A DNA stretch of 35,089 bases from Streptomyces varsoviensis (GTDB lineage Bacteria > Actinomycetota > Actinomycetes > Streptomycetales > Streptomycetaceae), in assembly GCF_000718635.1 (NCBI RefSeq), contig NZ_JOBF01000041.1, positions 1 to 35,089 on the forward strand. Direction: 5' to 3'. Below the pieces are notes generated by a model. It did not search any database. It was not told the DNA's origin and was given only the letters and a program-made list of their open reading frames with translations. Shown here piece after piece: positions 1-7,233 of the stretch; position 1 is the first letter of the stretch; each line of letters opens with the position of its first letter. A program made the position numbers and the translations under genes.

Positions 1-2088
1 GGATGAGGCAGGTGGGGCGGGCGCGAGGGGCGGGGCAGGCGCGACGGGTGAGGCGGTCGCGTCGCGCGCGAGGGAAGGGGCGGTGGAAGCGCCAGTCGGG
101 GCAGCGGGGGCGGAGGGGGCAGAGGGCGAAGGGGGCGCGAGGGGTGCGCCTGCGGAGGTGCGGCGTTCGGCCGGTGGAGCCGGCGCGGCTGGAGGGGCGG
201 TTGTGACAAGGGGGTTGGCGATGGTGACGTAGACGGACTGGGTGTCGACCGGGCCCACCAGCTCGTCGAGCCCGCGTAGCCGGGTCAGCAGGTTGGCCTT
301 GCAGCGCAGGCCGGCGGTCTCCAGGAGCAGGGCCGGCAGCGGGGAGCGGGTGGCGGCGGGGCCGGTGGCCGCGTCGCGCAGGAAGCGGCGGAAGCCGGCC
401 AGCAGCACGTGCTCGTCGGCGAGGCGCTGTGCGCCGAAGGCGCCGATCAGGCCGAGGACGTTGTTGATGCCCAGGTAGTAGGCGAAGCGTTCGTCGGCGA
501 CGTCGTCGGCCACGAAGGTGTCGCTCAGCCCGCCGATGCCGGGCAGCCTGCGCTCCAGCTCCGCCCGGCGGGACTCGCGGAAGTAGTAGCCCTGGTTGTC
601 GCGGTAGCGGCCGCCGACCGGCCACCCGTCGCGGTCGAGGAGCACGAGGGTGTTCTGCTGGTGCGCCTCCAGGGCGACCCCGGCCTCGCCGTCGAGCCAG
701 AGCACGGGCCGTACGACCGTCTCCAGGTACCGCAGGAACCACTCGGCGGCGACGGCGCCCGTCGGCCTGCCCGTACGCGCGACGAGCCGGGCGACGGTGA
801 AGGCGAGCCGGGAGCGCATGGCGGAGGGGTCCGGCAGGCCGGGCCAGGGCCGGGGCGAGGCGAGCCCGGCCACGCACACGGCGTCGTCGCCGGGGCCGAA
901 GGGGTTGTGCCGGATGACGGCGTCGAGACCGGGCAGCGGCTCGCCGTCGGGCGAGTCCACCGCGAGCCAGGCGGGGTCGCGGACGATGTCGAAGCCGGGC
1001 CCGGCGGCGCAGGCCGCCCGCCAGCGCACGGCGACGCCGCTGCGGAGCAGCCGGTGGACCTCGACGCCGCGGCGCAGTTCCTTGCGGAGGTTCTCGCGGC
1101 GGGAGTTGGTGATGCGCAGCCCGAGCGAGAGCTTCAGCATCGCGGGGGCGCCGGGCCGGTGCACGGTGCGTACGGAGGAGGTGGGGTGCCAGGGTTCGCC
1201 GTGCGGGCCGAGGTCGTGCAGCAGTCCCGCGTCGAAGAGCGCGGCGACGGCGGGGCGGTTGCGGACCTCGCGGGCCTGCCAGGGGTGGAGCGGCAGGGCG
1301 GCGCTCTCCACCGGCAGTTCGAGCCCGGGGCCGGCCAGTCGGGCGGTGAGGCGAGGAGCCGTGACGGGCCGGCCGCGCTCGGTCCAGGCGGAGTCGGCGG
1401 CGAGGACGGACCGGTGGACGGCGAGCCAGTGCAGGGGGAAGGAGCCGCGCAGTTCGGGTGAGTAGAGGCGGGCCTCGGTGTCGGAAAGGCCCTCGCGGCT
1501 TTTGGGGGTGGGGTGGAGGGGGTGGCCGAGGAGGAGAGACTGCTCGGCGGTGAGGAAGAGGTCGCCCGTCGTGGCGTCGGCGGGGGCGGTGCGCCGCTCC
1601 ATGATGAATTCCGCGGTGCGGCGGGTGGAGTCGGCGACGCGTCCGACGAGTTCGGCGCCCTCGGTGGCGGGGGCGTGGCCTTCCAGCGCGGCGCGGTGCG
1701 CGGCCTCGCGGCCGAGCAGCGCGGCCACGGTGACGGCGTCGACGGCGGGCGCCCCGGCCGGGCTGTCCTTGAGCACGGACGGGCCGAAGCGGTGCCAGCC
1801 GGTGGCGGACCAGTACCGCACGGGTACGTGCAGTACGGTGCCGCTCGCGGTGAGCGGCAGGTCCAGGGTGTCGCGGTCCGGGCGCGCGGTGCCGGTCTCG
1901 CGTACCCAGCAGCGCAGGAGGTTCTCGACGGCGGCGGCGTCCGCGGCGGCGTACGGGTCGGGGTGTTCGAGCGGATCGGCCGATGCGGGGTGGCGGCGCT
2001 CGGGGGCCGCCGCATCGGAGCGGCGGCCCTGTCGCGGTACCGACGGGGCCACGGCGGCGGACGCACCGTTTCCGGGAGATGCGTTCAC
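1..2088 (-). CDS. IucA/IucC-family NIS siderophore synthetase (3' end outside window)
   Basis: ATP-dependent synthetase that condenses a citrate- or dicarboxylate-type acid with an amine or hydroxylamine during NRPS-independent siderophore assembly in the cytoplasm. Frame read from the reverse strand: GTG start at 2088, preceded in frame by a TGA and no other start; 696 codons are open to position 1. Family signatures in order: GHPLHPTPKSREG (about residue 188), HPWQ (about 268), KLSLGLRITNSRREN (about 318-332), HQQN (about 476) and RDNQGYYF (about 499), giving the nucleotide/acid pocket and the C-terminal FhuF-like part. The conserved core seems to end near residue 627 (VTIANPL). After that comes an Ala/Pro/Ser-rich tail of about 70 residues with no stop in the window, unusual for a family of roughly 580-620 residues. 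It is the second or third gene of a leftward operon with the aminotransferase. The family call is secure; the product is unknown. Confidence 0.9.
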   Translation of the reverse strand, partial: MNASPGNGASAAVAPSVPRQGRRSDAAAPERRHPASADPLEHPDPYAAADAAAVENLLRCWVRETGTARPDRDTLDLPLTASGTVLHVPVRYWSATGWHRFGPSVLKDSPAGAPAVDAVTVAALLGREAAHRAALEGHAPATEGAELVGRVADSTRRTAEFIMERRTAPADATTGDLFLTAEQSLLLGHPLHPTPKSREGLSDTEARLYSPELRGSFPLHWLAVHRSVLAADSAWTERGRPVTAPRLTARLAGPGLELPVESAALPLHPWQAREVRNRPAVAALFDAGLLHDLGPHGEPWHPTSSVRTVHRPGAPAMLKLSLGLRITNSRRENLRKELRRGVEVHRLLRSGVAVRWRAACAAGPGFDIVRDPAWLAVDSPDGEPLPGLDAVIRHNPFGPGDDAVCVAGLASPRPWPGLPDPSAMRSRLAFTVARLVARTGRPTGAVAAEWFLRYLETVVRPVLWLDGEAGVALEAHQQNTLVLLDRDGWPVGGRYRDNQGYYFRESRRAELERRLPGIGGLSDTFVADDVADERFAYYLGINNVLGLIGAFGAQRLADEHVLLAGFRRFLRDAATGPAATRSPLPALLLETAGLRCKANLLTRLRGLDELVGPVDTQSVYVTIANPLVTTAPPAAPAPPAERRTSAGAPLAPPSPSAPSAPAAPTGASTAPSLARDATASPVAPAPPLAPAPPASS

Positions 2089-2422
2089 TGAGTTCTGCCT
2101 CGCGATGTCGTCATGTCGTCATGTCGTCACATCTGATCGTCACGATGTGCTGTCAGGTCTTGCTGCTCTGCTGTGACTTGCTGCCTCGCCGTACGCCGCG
2201 ACTTGCTGTTCTGTCGTGAAGCCGCTGCGTGGGGGCTGCTCCGTAAGGCCGCTGGGCGGGGGCCGCTCCGTAAAGCCTCTTCGTGGCGCCGCCGTCTGCC
2301 ACTGCTCCGTAAACCCGCGGTGCCGCACCGGCCCGGACGGAATCGGCTGCCCCAGTAGGACCAACCCGGTAGGGCTGAGTCGGCGGAGACAGGTACCAGG
2401 GGTGGTACGTACCGGAAGGTGG
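2089..2422. other. Intercistronic region of the siderophore operon
   Basis: This 334-bp gap between two genes read in the same direction is less GC-rich than its neighbours. It holds the doubtful 99-codon ORF, three to four imperfect copies of a CTGCTCCGTAAAGCC motif (+ strand), and a run of short ATGACGAC-type repeats just before the synthetase start. I see no promoter that I would defend. Confidence 0.5.
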
Positions 2423-2426
2423 TCAT
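2127..2426 (-). CDS. Possible 99-aa ORF coupled to the aminotransferase, with three TTA codons
   Basis: Doubtful gene. The aminotransferase stop and an ATG overlap as ATGA at 2423-2426, the usual mark of translational coupling. The frame stays open for 99 codons and closes 38 bp before the synthetase start. It begins MTTFRYVPPLVPVSADS and becomes Arg/Ser/Ala-rich. Against coding: many codons end in A or T, and I recognise no domain. It contains three TTA leucine codons, each inside a copy of a direct repeat (TTA CGG AGC). If it is translated, it would need the bldA tRNA. It may equally be a repeat-bearing intercistronic spacer. No function is assigned. Confidence 0.22.
   Translation of the reverse strand: MTTFRYVPPLVPVSADSALPGWSYWGSRFRPGRCGTAGLRSSGRRRRHEEALRSGPRPAALRSSPHAAASRQNSKSRRTARQQVTAEQQDLTAHRDDQM
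2236..2316. repeat. Three imperfect direct repeats of CTGCTCCGTAAAGCC
   Basis: Copies lie at 2236-2250, 2263-2277 and 2302-2316 (+ strand), spaced 27 and 39 bp, both multiples of three. A weaker fourth copy is at about 2209-2226. On the minus strand each full copy reads TTACGGAGC. The spacing keeps frame with the doubtful 99-codon ORF, but repeats in non-coding DNA could show this by chance. Confidence 0.65.
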
Positions 2427-3988
2427 TCGGGGAACGGACCGTCGTCGCTGTCCGGCGCGCCCGTCGGCGTCGGGACGCCGCGGCCGCCACGGCCGTCGCG
2501 CCCCCCGCGCTGGGCGTCGGCGATGGCGTCGGCGAGCCGGTCGAGGACCGCTTCCGCCTGTTCGTCGCTGATGGTGAGGGGCGGCAGCAGGCGGACGACG
2601 CTGGAGTGGCGGCCGCCGAGTTCGACGATGAGCCCGCGGCGCAGGCACTCCCGCTGTACCGCCGCGGCGAGCACCGGGTCCGCGGGGTGGGGCCGCGGTC
2701 CCTCCACGGCAAGGCCCCCCGCGCTCCCGCCCGCGTCCCCGCCCGGGTCGACGAGTTCGACGCCGATCATGAGCCCTCTGCCTCGTACGTCGCCGATCCG
2801 CTCGTACTCCTCGCCCAGCCGCCGCAGCCGGGCCGTCATCCGCTCGCCGAGCAGGGCGGCGCGCTCGGCGAGTCCGTTCTCGCGCACGTACTTCAGGGTC
2901 GCCGCGCCGGCCGCCATGGCGAGTTGGTTGCCGCGGAAGGTTCCGGCGTGGGCGCCGGGCGGCCAGGCGTCCAGTTCCTCGCGGTAGACGATGACCGCGA
3001 GCGGCAGGCTGCCGCCGATGGCCTTGGACAGGACCATCACATCGGGTACGACGCCGCTGTGTTCGACCGCCCAGAAGGCGCCCGTGCGCCCGACCCCCGT
3101 CTGGATCTCGTCGGCGATGAACGGAATGTCCCGGTCCGCGGTGATCTCCCGCATCCGGCGCAGCCAGCCATCAGGGGCCGGGATCACGCCGCCCTCCCCC
3201 TGTACGGGCTCGACGATCATCCCGGCGGGCGTGCGCACCCCGCTCTTGGGGTCGTCCAGCAGGGTTTCGGTCCAGCGCGCCGCCAGCCGCGCGCCCTGCT
3301 CGCCGCCAGTACCGAACGGACAGCGGTAGTCCTGCGGGTAGGGCAGCCGGGTCACCCGGGCGCTGTGCGCTCCCCCGGAGACGGCCAGCGCGCCGGCCGT
3401 CATGCCGTGGTACGCGCCGGAGAAGGCGAGCAGCCCCTCGCGGCCGGTGGCGGTCCGTACGAGCTTGAGAGCGGCCTCGACCGCGTCCGTACCGGCTGGT
3501 CCGCAGAACTGGATACGCGCGGAATCGGCCAGCCCGCGCGGCAGGGTGGCGAACAGTTCGCTGGTGAAGGCGTCCTTCACCGGGGTGGCCAGGTCCAGTA
3601 CGTGCAGGGGCGCACCCGAGTCGAGCACGCCGCGGATGGCTTCCAGGACGACGGGGTGGTTGTGGCCGAGCGCCAGCGAGCCCGCGCCGGAGAGGCAGTC
3701 CAGATACCGGCGGCCGTCCGCGCCCTCGATCGTCAGACCCCGTGCGCGAACCGGCACGATGGGCAGTGAGCGGGCGTACGTACGCGCCGCGGACTCCCGC
3801 GCCGACTGGCGCCGCAGGATCGCCTCGTGCCCGCCTTCTTGAGCCGGATCTTCTCGAACGGCGTCTTCTCGAACGGCGTCTTCTCGAACGGCGTCTTCTT
3901 GAATCGCGGAGTCCCGCCCCGCGTCCTCGGGCACCGACGACGCGTCAGCCGCGGACGGTTGCGTCACCGGGAGCTGGGTCAAGGCCAC
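2423..3988 (-). CDS. Diaminobutyrate-2-oxoglutarate aminotransferase (class III, PLP)
   Basis: Transfers an amino group to aspartate semialdehyde to make L-2,4-diaminobutyrate, a siderophore building block. The frame is open far upstream, but the GTG at 3988 has a good AGGAGG ribosome site 10 nt away, giving 521 residues. Class III aminotransferase features: SGAGSLALGHNHP near the N-terminal part, GPAGTDAVEAALKL for phosphate binding, DEIQTGVGRTG (Asp about 291), LSKAIGG with the PLP lysine (about 322) and GTFRGNQ (about 350). The first 60 or so residues are an acidic, low-complexity extension containing a repeated EDAVR pentapeptide and are probably dispensable. A glycine-rich insertion and tail occur near the C-terminus. 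It sits upstream of the IucA/IucC synthetase, as in rhizobactin-like NIS clusters. No diaminobutyrate decarboxylase gene lies in the window. A GABA- or ornithine-type aminotransferase is the alternative, but context favours diaminobutyrate. Confidence 0.88.
   Translation of the reverse strand: MALTQLPVTQPSAADASSVPEDAGRDSAIQEDAVREDAVREDAVREDPAQEGGHEAILRRQSARESAARTYARSLPIVPVRARGLTIEGADGRRYLDCLSGAGSLALGHNHPVVLEAIRGVLDSGAPLHVLDLATPVKDAFTSELFATLPRGLADSARIQFCGPAGTDAVEAALKLVRTATGREGLLAFSGAYHGMTAGALAVSGGAHSARVTRLPYPQDYRCPFGTGGEQGARLAARWTETLLDDPKSGVRTPAGMIVEPVQGEGGVIPAPDGWLRRMREITADRDIPFIADEIQTGVGRTGAFWAVEHSGVVPDVMVLSKAIGGSLPLAVIVYREELDAWPPGAHAGTFRGNQLAMAAGAATLKYVRENGLAERAALLGERMTARLRRLGEEYERIGDVRGRGLMIGVELVDPGGDAGGSAGGLAVEGPRPHPADPVLAAAVQRECLRRGLIVELGGRHSSVVRLLPPLTISDEQAEAVLDRLADAIADAQRGGRDGRGGRGVPTPTGAPDSDDGPFPE
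3850..3909. repeat. 15-bp tandem repeat in the aminotransferase N-terminus
   Basis: Unit CTTCTCGAACGGCGT (+ strand) at 3850-3864, 3865-3879 and 3880-3894, identical, then a diverged copy at 3895-3909. It is read in frame on the minus strand as an EDAVR repeat, so unit gain or loss would change the protein by five residues without a frameshift. Confidence 0.92.
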
Positions 3989-4207
3989 GACTCTGTGTCC
4001 TCCTGCTGCTGGACCTGCTGTTGAACGCCGGTCGGCTGTCCCCCGTATGTACCAACGACGCGGCGGGCCACGGATCACGGCCCGGAGCAAGATCCTTGGC
4101 GCGGCGGAACCGCGGACCCGCTCACGGCCGTCTCCCACCGCACCGGCATAGTTGGGGCCCTCTGTCCCGACACCAGGCACAACAGATCGACACGGGGAGC
4201 CCACTCC

Positions 4208-5407
4208 ATGCCATCCATCCGCCGCCGCCCAGTGCTGGCCTCGGCCGCGCTGGCCGCCGTACTCGCGCTGACCGCCACCGCCTGCGGCCCGTCCGACGAC
4301 AACGCGGCCGGCAGCGGCACCGCCTCGGCCTCGGCCGGCCAGGGAGACCGGGGCGCCAAGTCCGGCGACTCCGGCGACTTCGGGTTCAAGCTGCCGAAGG
4401 ACCTGCCGACGTCCCTCCAGGACCTGGACAAGTGGAAGAACGGCGCCTGGAAGAACTGGAGCAAGGACGACTGGCTGCGGGAGGCGCGCGACTTCGTCAA
4501 CCCGATCATCAAGGGCCACTGGAAGCCCGAGACGATGAAGGACGCGCACACGAGCGACAAGACGCTCGGTACGAAGGACTTCTCGGGCGACCAGGGCGTG
4601 ACGGACGCCGAGCCGCGGCCGGTCCAGGCGAAGCCCGTCGCGCTGCCGTACACCCGTAACGCGGCCCCGGTCGGCAAGGTCTTCTTCGACAGTCCCCAGG
4701 GCCACATGGTCTGCTCGGCCACCGTCGTGAAGGACCCGGCGCACCCCGGCAAGTCGAACCTGGTGTGGACGGCGGGCCACTGCGTGCACTCGGGCAAGCA
4801 GGGCGGCTGGTACCGCAACATCGCCTTCGTCCCCGCGTACAACAACAAGGGGCTGCCCGCCTCGCGGCTCAACAGCGCGCCGGTCCAGGACGTCGCGCCG
4901 TACGGCATGTGGTGGGCCGACTGGGCGCAGACCTCCTCGCAGTGGATCTCGCAGGGCGCGGAGACCGGCGGCGCGGGCGCGCCGTACGACTTCTCGGTGC
5001 TGCACGTGAGGCAGGAGAACGGCACCGGCAAGTCGCTGGAGGAGACGGTCGGCGCGGCGCTCCCGGTGGACTTCGACGCCCCGAAGGTGCCGGAGATCTC
5101 CAGCATGGGCGCGTGGGGCTACCCGGCGGCGCCGCCGTTCGACGGCCAGAAGATGTACGACTGCCTCGACAAGCCGGGCCGGCTCACCCTGCGGGCCCAG
5201 CAGCCGACGATGTACCGCATCGGCTGCACGATGACGGGCGGCTCGTCCGGCGGCGGCTGGTTCGCGAAGGGCGCGGACGGCGAGCTGGCGCTCGTCTCCA
5301 ACACCTCGATCGGCCCGGCCACCAGCACCTGGCTGGCGGGCCCGCGCCTCGGGCCCGAGGCGAAGGGCGTCTACGACGCGATCAGCAGAAAGTTCGCGAA
5401 CCGCTGA
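4208..5407 (+). CDS. Secreted trypsin-like (S1/V8-type) serine protease, lipoprotein
   Basis: Predicted extracellular membrane-anchored endopeptidase of 399 residues. A signal peptide (RRR then a hydrophobic stretch) ends in the lipobox LTATAC, so Cys26 should be lipidated. A Ser/Gly/Asp-rich linker follows. The catalytic triad is visible: His191 in TAGHC, Asp261 in YDFSVL, and Ser347 in GGSSGGGW. Two further Cys (DCLDKPG and IGCTMTGG) flank the serine and could form a disulfide. The ATG has a GGGGAG ribosome site 8 nt upstream. It is divergent from the siderophore operon and ends before a strong bidirectional hairpin shared with hflX. The substrate is unknown. Confidence 0.88.
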   Translation: MPSIRRRPVLASAALAAVLALTATACGPSDDNAAGSGTASASAGQGDRGAKSGDSGDFGFKLPKDLPTSLQDLDKWKNGAWKNWSKDDWLREARDFVNPIIKGHWKPETMKDAHTSDKTLGTKDFSGDQGVTDAEPRPVQAKPVALPYTRNAAPVGKVFFDSPQGHMVCSATVVKDPAHPGKSNLVWTAGHCVHSGKQGGWYRNIAFVPAYNNKGLPASRLNSAPVQDVAPYGMWWADWAQTSSQWISQGAETGGAGAPYDFSVLHVRQENGTGKSLEETVGAALPVDFDAPKVPEISSMGAWGYPAAPPFDGQKMYDCLDKPGRLTLRAQQPTMYRIGCTMTGGSSGGGWFAKGADGELALVSNTSIGPATSTWLAGPRLGPEAKGVYDAISRKFANR

Positions 5408-5484
5408 CCGTTCCGGTGATAGTTCAGCCGAACCCGGTCTCACCCGACCGCTCTGCTGACCGTTCAGCGAGCCCATGGAATGAC

Positions 5485-5525
5485 GAAGGAGCCCGGCCCC
5501 GACAACCTCGGGACCGGGCTCCTTC
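5485..5525. terminator. Bidirectional terminator between the protease gene and hflX
   Basis: An 18-bp inverted repeat with one mismatch (arms 5485-5502 and 5508-5525, 5-nt loop; arm GAAGGAGCCCGG...) lies between two convergent genes. On the minus strand the mismatch becomes a G-U pair. There is no long U-run, as is usual in Streptomyces. Confidence 0.85.
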
Positions 5526-5581
5526 TCCGCTACGAGCCGTGCGCGCTTTCCGGTGCTCTCCGATACGACCCGTGCGCGCGC

Positions 5582-7117
5582 CTACGCGGACGCGGGCACG
5601 TACGGCTGGAGCGCGGCGGCCAGCTCCTCATGGACCCGCGCCTTGAGCAGCGTGCCCGTCTCCGTGTGCTCCTCGGAGATGACCTCGCCGTCGGCGTGCG
5701 CCCGCGCGATCAGGGCTCCGTGGGTGTACGGCACGAGCGCCTCGATCTCGACCTCGGGCCTGGGCAACCGCTCGTCGATGAGGGCGAGCAGCAGACCCAT
5801 GCCCTCGCCCGTGCGCGCCGACACCGCGATGGCGTGCTTCTCGATGCGCAGCAGCCGCTGGAGGGCGACCGGGTCGGCCGCGTCCGCCTTGTTGACCACC
5901 ACGATCTCGGGCACGTTCACCGCGCCGACGTCGCGGATCACCTCGCGCACGGCGGCCAACTGCTCCTCCGGCGCGGGGTGCGAGCCGTCCACCACGTGCA
6001 GGATGAGATCGGAGTCGCCGACCTCCTCCATGGTGGAACGGAACGCCTCGACGAGGTGGTGCGGCAGATGCCGGACGAAGCCGACGGTGTCGGCCAGCGT
6101 GTAGAGCCGCCCGCTGGGCGTCTCGGCCCGGCGCACGGTCGGGTCCAACGTGGCGAACAGCGCGTTCTCCACCAGGACGCCCGCGCCCGTCAGCCGGTTG
6201 AGCAGCGAGGACTTGCCCGCGTTGGTGTAACCGGCGATGGCGACGGACGGCACCTTGTGGCGCCGCCGCTCCTGCCGCTTGATGTCGCGGCCGGTCTTCA
6301 TCTCCGCGATCTCCCGGCGCATCTTCGCCATCTTCTCGCGGATGCGGCGCCGGTCGGTCTCGATCTTGGTCTCACCGGGGCCGCGGGTGGCCATGCCGCC
6401 GCCGGAGCCGGCCGAGCCGCCGCCGCCCATCTGCCGGGACAGCGACTGGCCCCAGCCGCGCAGCCTGGGCAGCATGTACTGCATCTGGGCGAGCGAGACC
6501 TGCGCCTTGCCCTCTCGGGACTTGGCGTGCTGGGCGAAGATGTCGAGGATCAGGGCGGTGCGGTCGACCACCTTGACCTTGACGACGTCTTCGAGGTGGA
6601 TGAGCTGGCCGGGGCTCAGCTCACCGTCGCAGACGACGGTGTCGGCCCCGCTTTCGAGCACGATGTCCCGCAGTTCCTGGGCCTTGCCCGAGCCGATGTA
6701 CGTCGCCGGGTCCGGCTTGTCGCGGCGCTGTACGACGCCGTCGAGGACGAGCGCGCCGGCCGTCTCGGCGAGGGCCGCCAGCTCCGCGAGGGAGTTGTCG
6801 GCCTCTTCGGCCGTGCCCGTCGTCCAGACACCGACGAGCACCACGCGCTCCAGGCGGAGCTGCCGGTACTCGACCTCGGTGACGTCCTCCAGCTCGGTGG
6901 AGAGGCCCGCGACGCGGCGCAGCGCCGCGCGCTCGGAGCGGTCGTACTGATCGCCGTCGCGCTCCCCGTCGATCTCGTGGCTCCAGGCGACGTCCTCTTC
7001 CATCAGGGCGTCGGCCCGAAGGCTCTCCGGGAGGCTCTGCCGACTCCGCGCGTCCGTGCTCTCGTGCGCGTCCGGCCGGTCCTGCCGGTCCTGCGGAAGG
7101 GAAGAAGAGGAGGTCAT
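5582..7117 (-). CDS. hflX: GTPase HflX, ribosome-associated
   Basis: HflX binds the 50S subunit and splits stalled ribosomes in related bacteria. 511 residues. Order: acidic N-terminal extension; HflX N-terminal domain (ERVVLVGVW to SGADTVVCDGELSPGQ); glycine-rich linker and coiled-coil (GGGMATRGPGETKIETDRRRIREKM, about 240-275); then the G domain with G1 AGYTNAGKSS (about 292), G3 DTVGFV, G4 NKAD and G5 VSAR. The ATG at 7117 was chosen over upstream in-frame starts because AAAGGA lies 5-6 nt ahead of it and the upstream extension has no family similarity. Downstream is the shared terminator; upstream, 116 bp away, is the M1 peptidase in the same direction. Confidence 0.95.
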   Translation of the reverse strand: MTSSSSLPQDRQDRPDAHESTDARSRQSLPESLRADALMEEDVAWSHEIDGERDGDQYDRSERAALRRVAGLSTELEDVTEVEYRQLRLERVVLVGVWTTGTAEEADNSLAELAALAETAGALVLDGVVQRRDKPDPATYIGSGKAQELRDIVLESGADTVVCDGELSPGQLIHLEDVVKVKVVDRTALILDIFAQHAKSREGKAQVSLAQMQYMLPRLRGWGQSLSRQMGGGGSAGSGGGMATRGPGETKIETDRRRIREKMAKMRREIAEMKTGRDIKRQERRRHKVPSVAIAGYTNAGKSSLLNRLTGAGVLVENALFATLDPTVRRAETPSGRLYTLADTVGFVRHLPHHLVEAFRSTMEEVGDSDLILHVVDGSHPAPEEQLAAVREVIRDVGAVNVPEIVVVNKADAADPVALQRLLRIEKHAIAVSARTGEGMGLLLALIDERLPRPEVEIEALVPYTHGALIARAHADGEVISEEHTETGTLLKARVHEELAAALQPYVPASA

Positions 7118-7233
7118 TTGATCCTTTACGTGTAGGGAAATCTCATCTGTGGCAACGCGCGGGAGGCCCGGAGGATTCCCGGGAACGGCCGCCTCGCCGA
7201 CGATATCGATCGTCCCATGCCGGGCGGGGAGCG

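Noticed and set aside
3989..5476. Aminotransferase frame extended to a start near 5476
   Set aside because: The extension runs antisense through the serine protease gene and has no similarity; the GTG at 3988 has a proper AGGAGG site.
5480..7135. 551-codon + strand frame across hflX
   Set aside because: Shadow frame; hflX on the other strand has all G motifs. The start also lies in the terminator.
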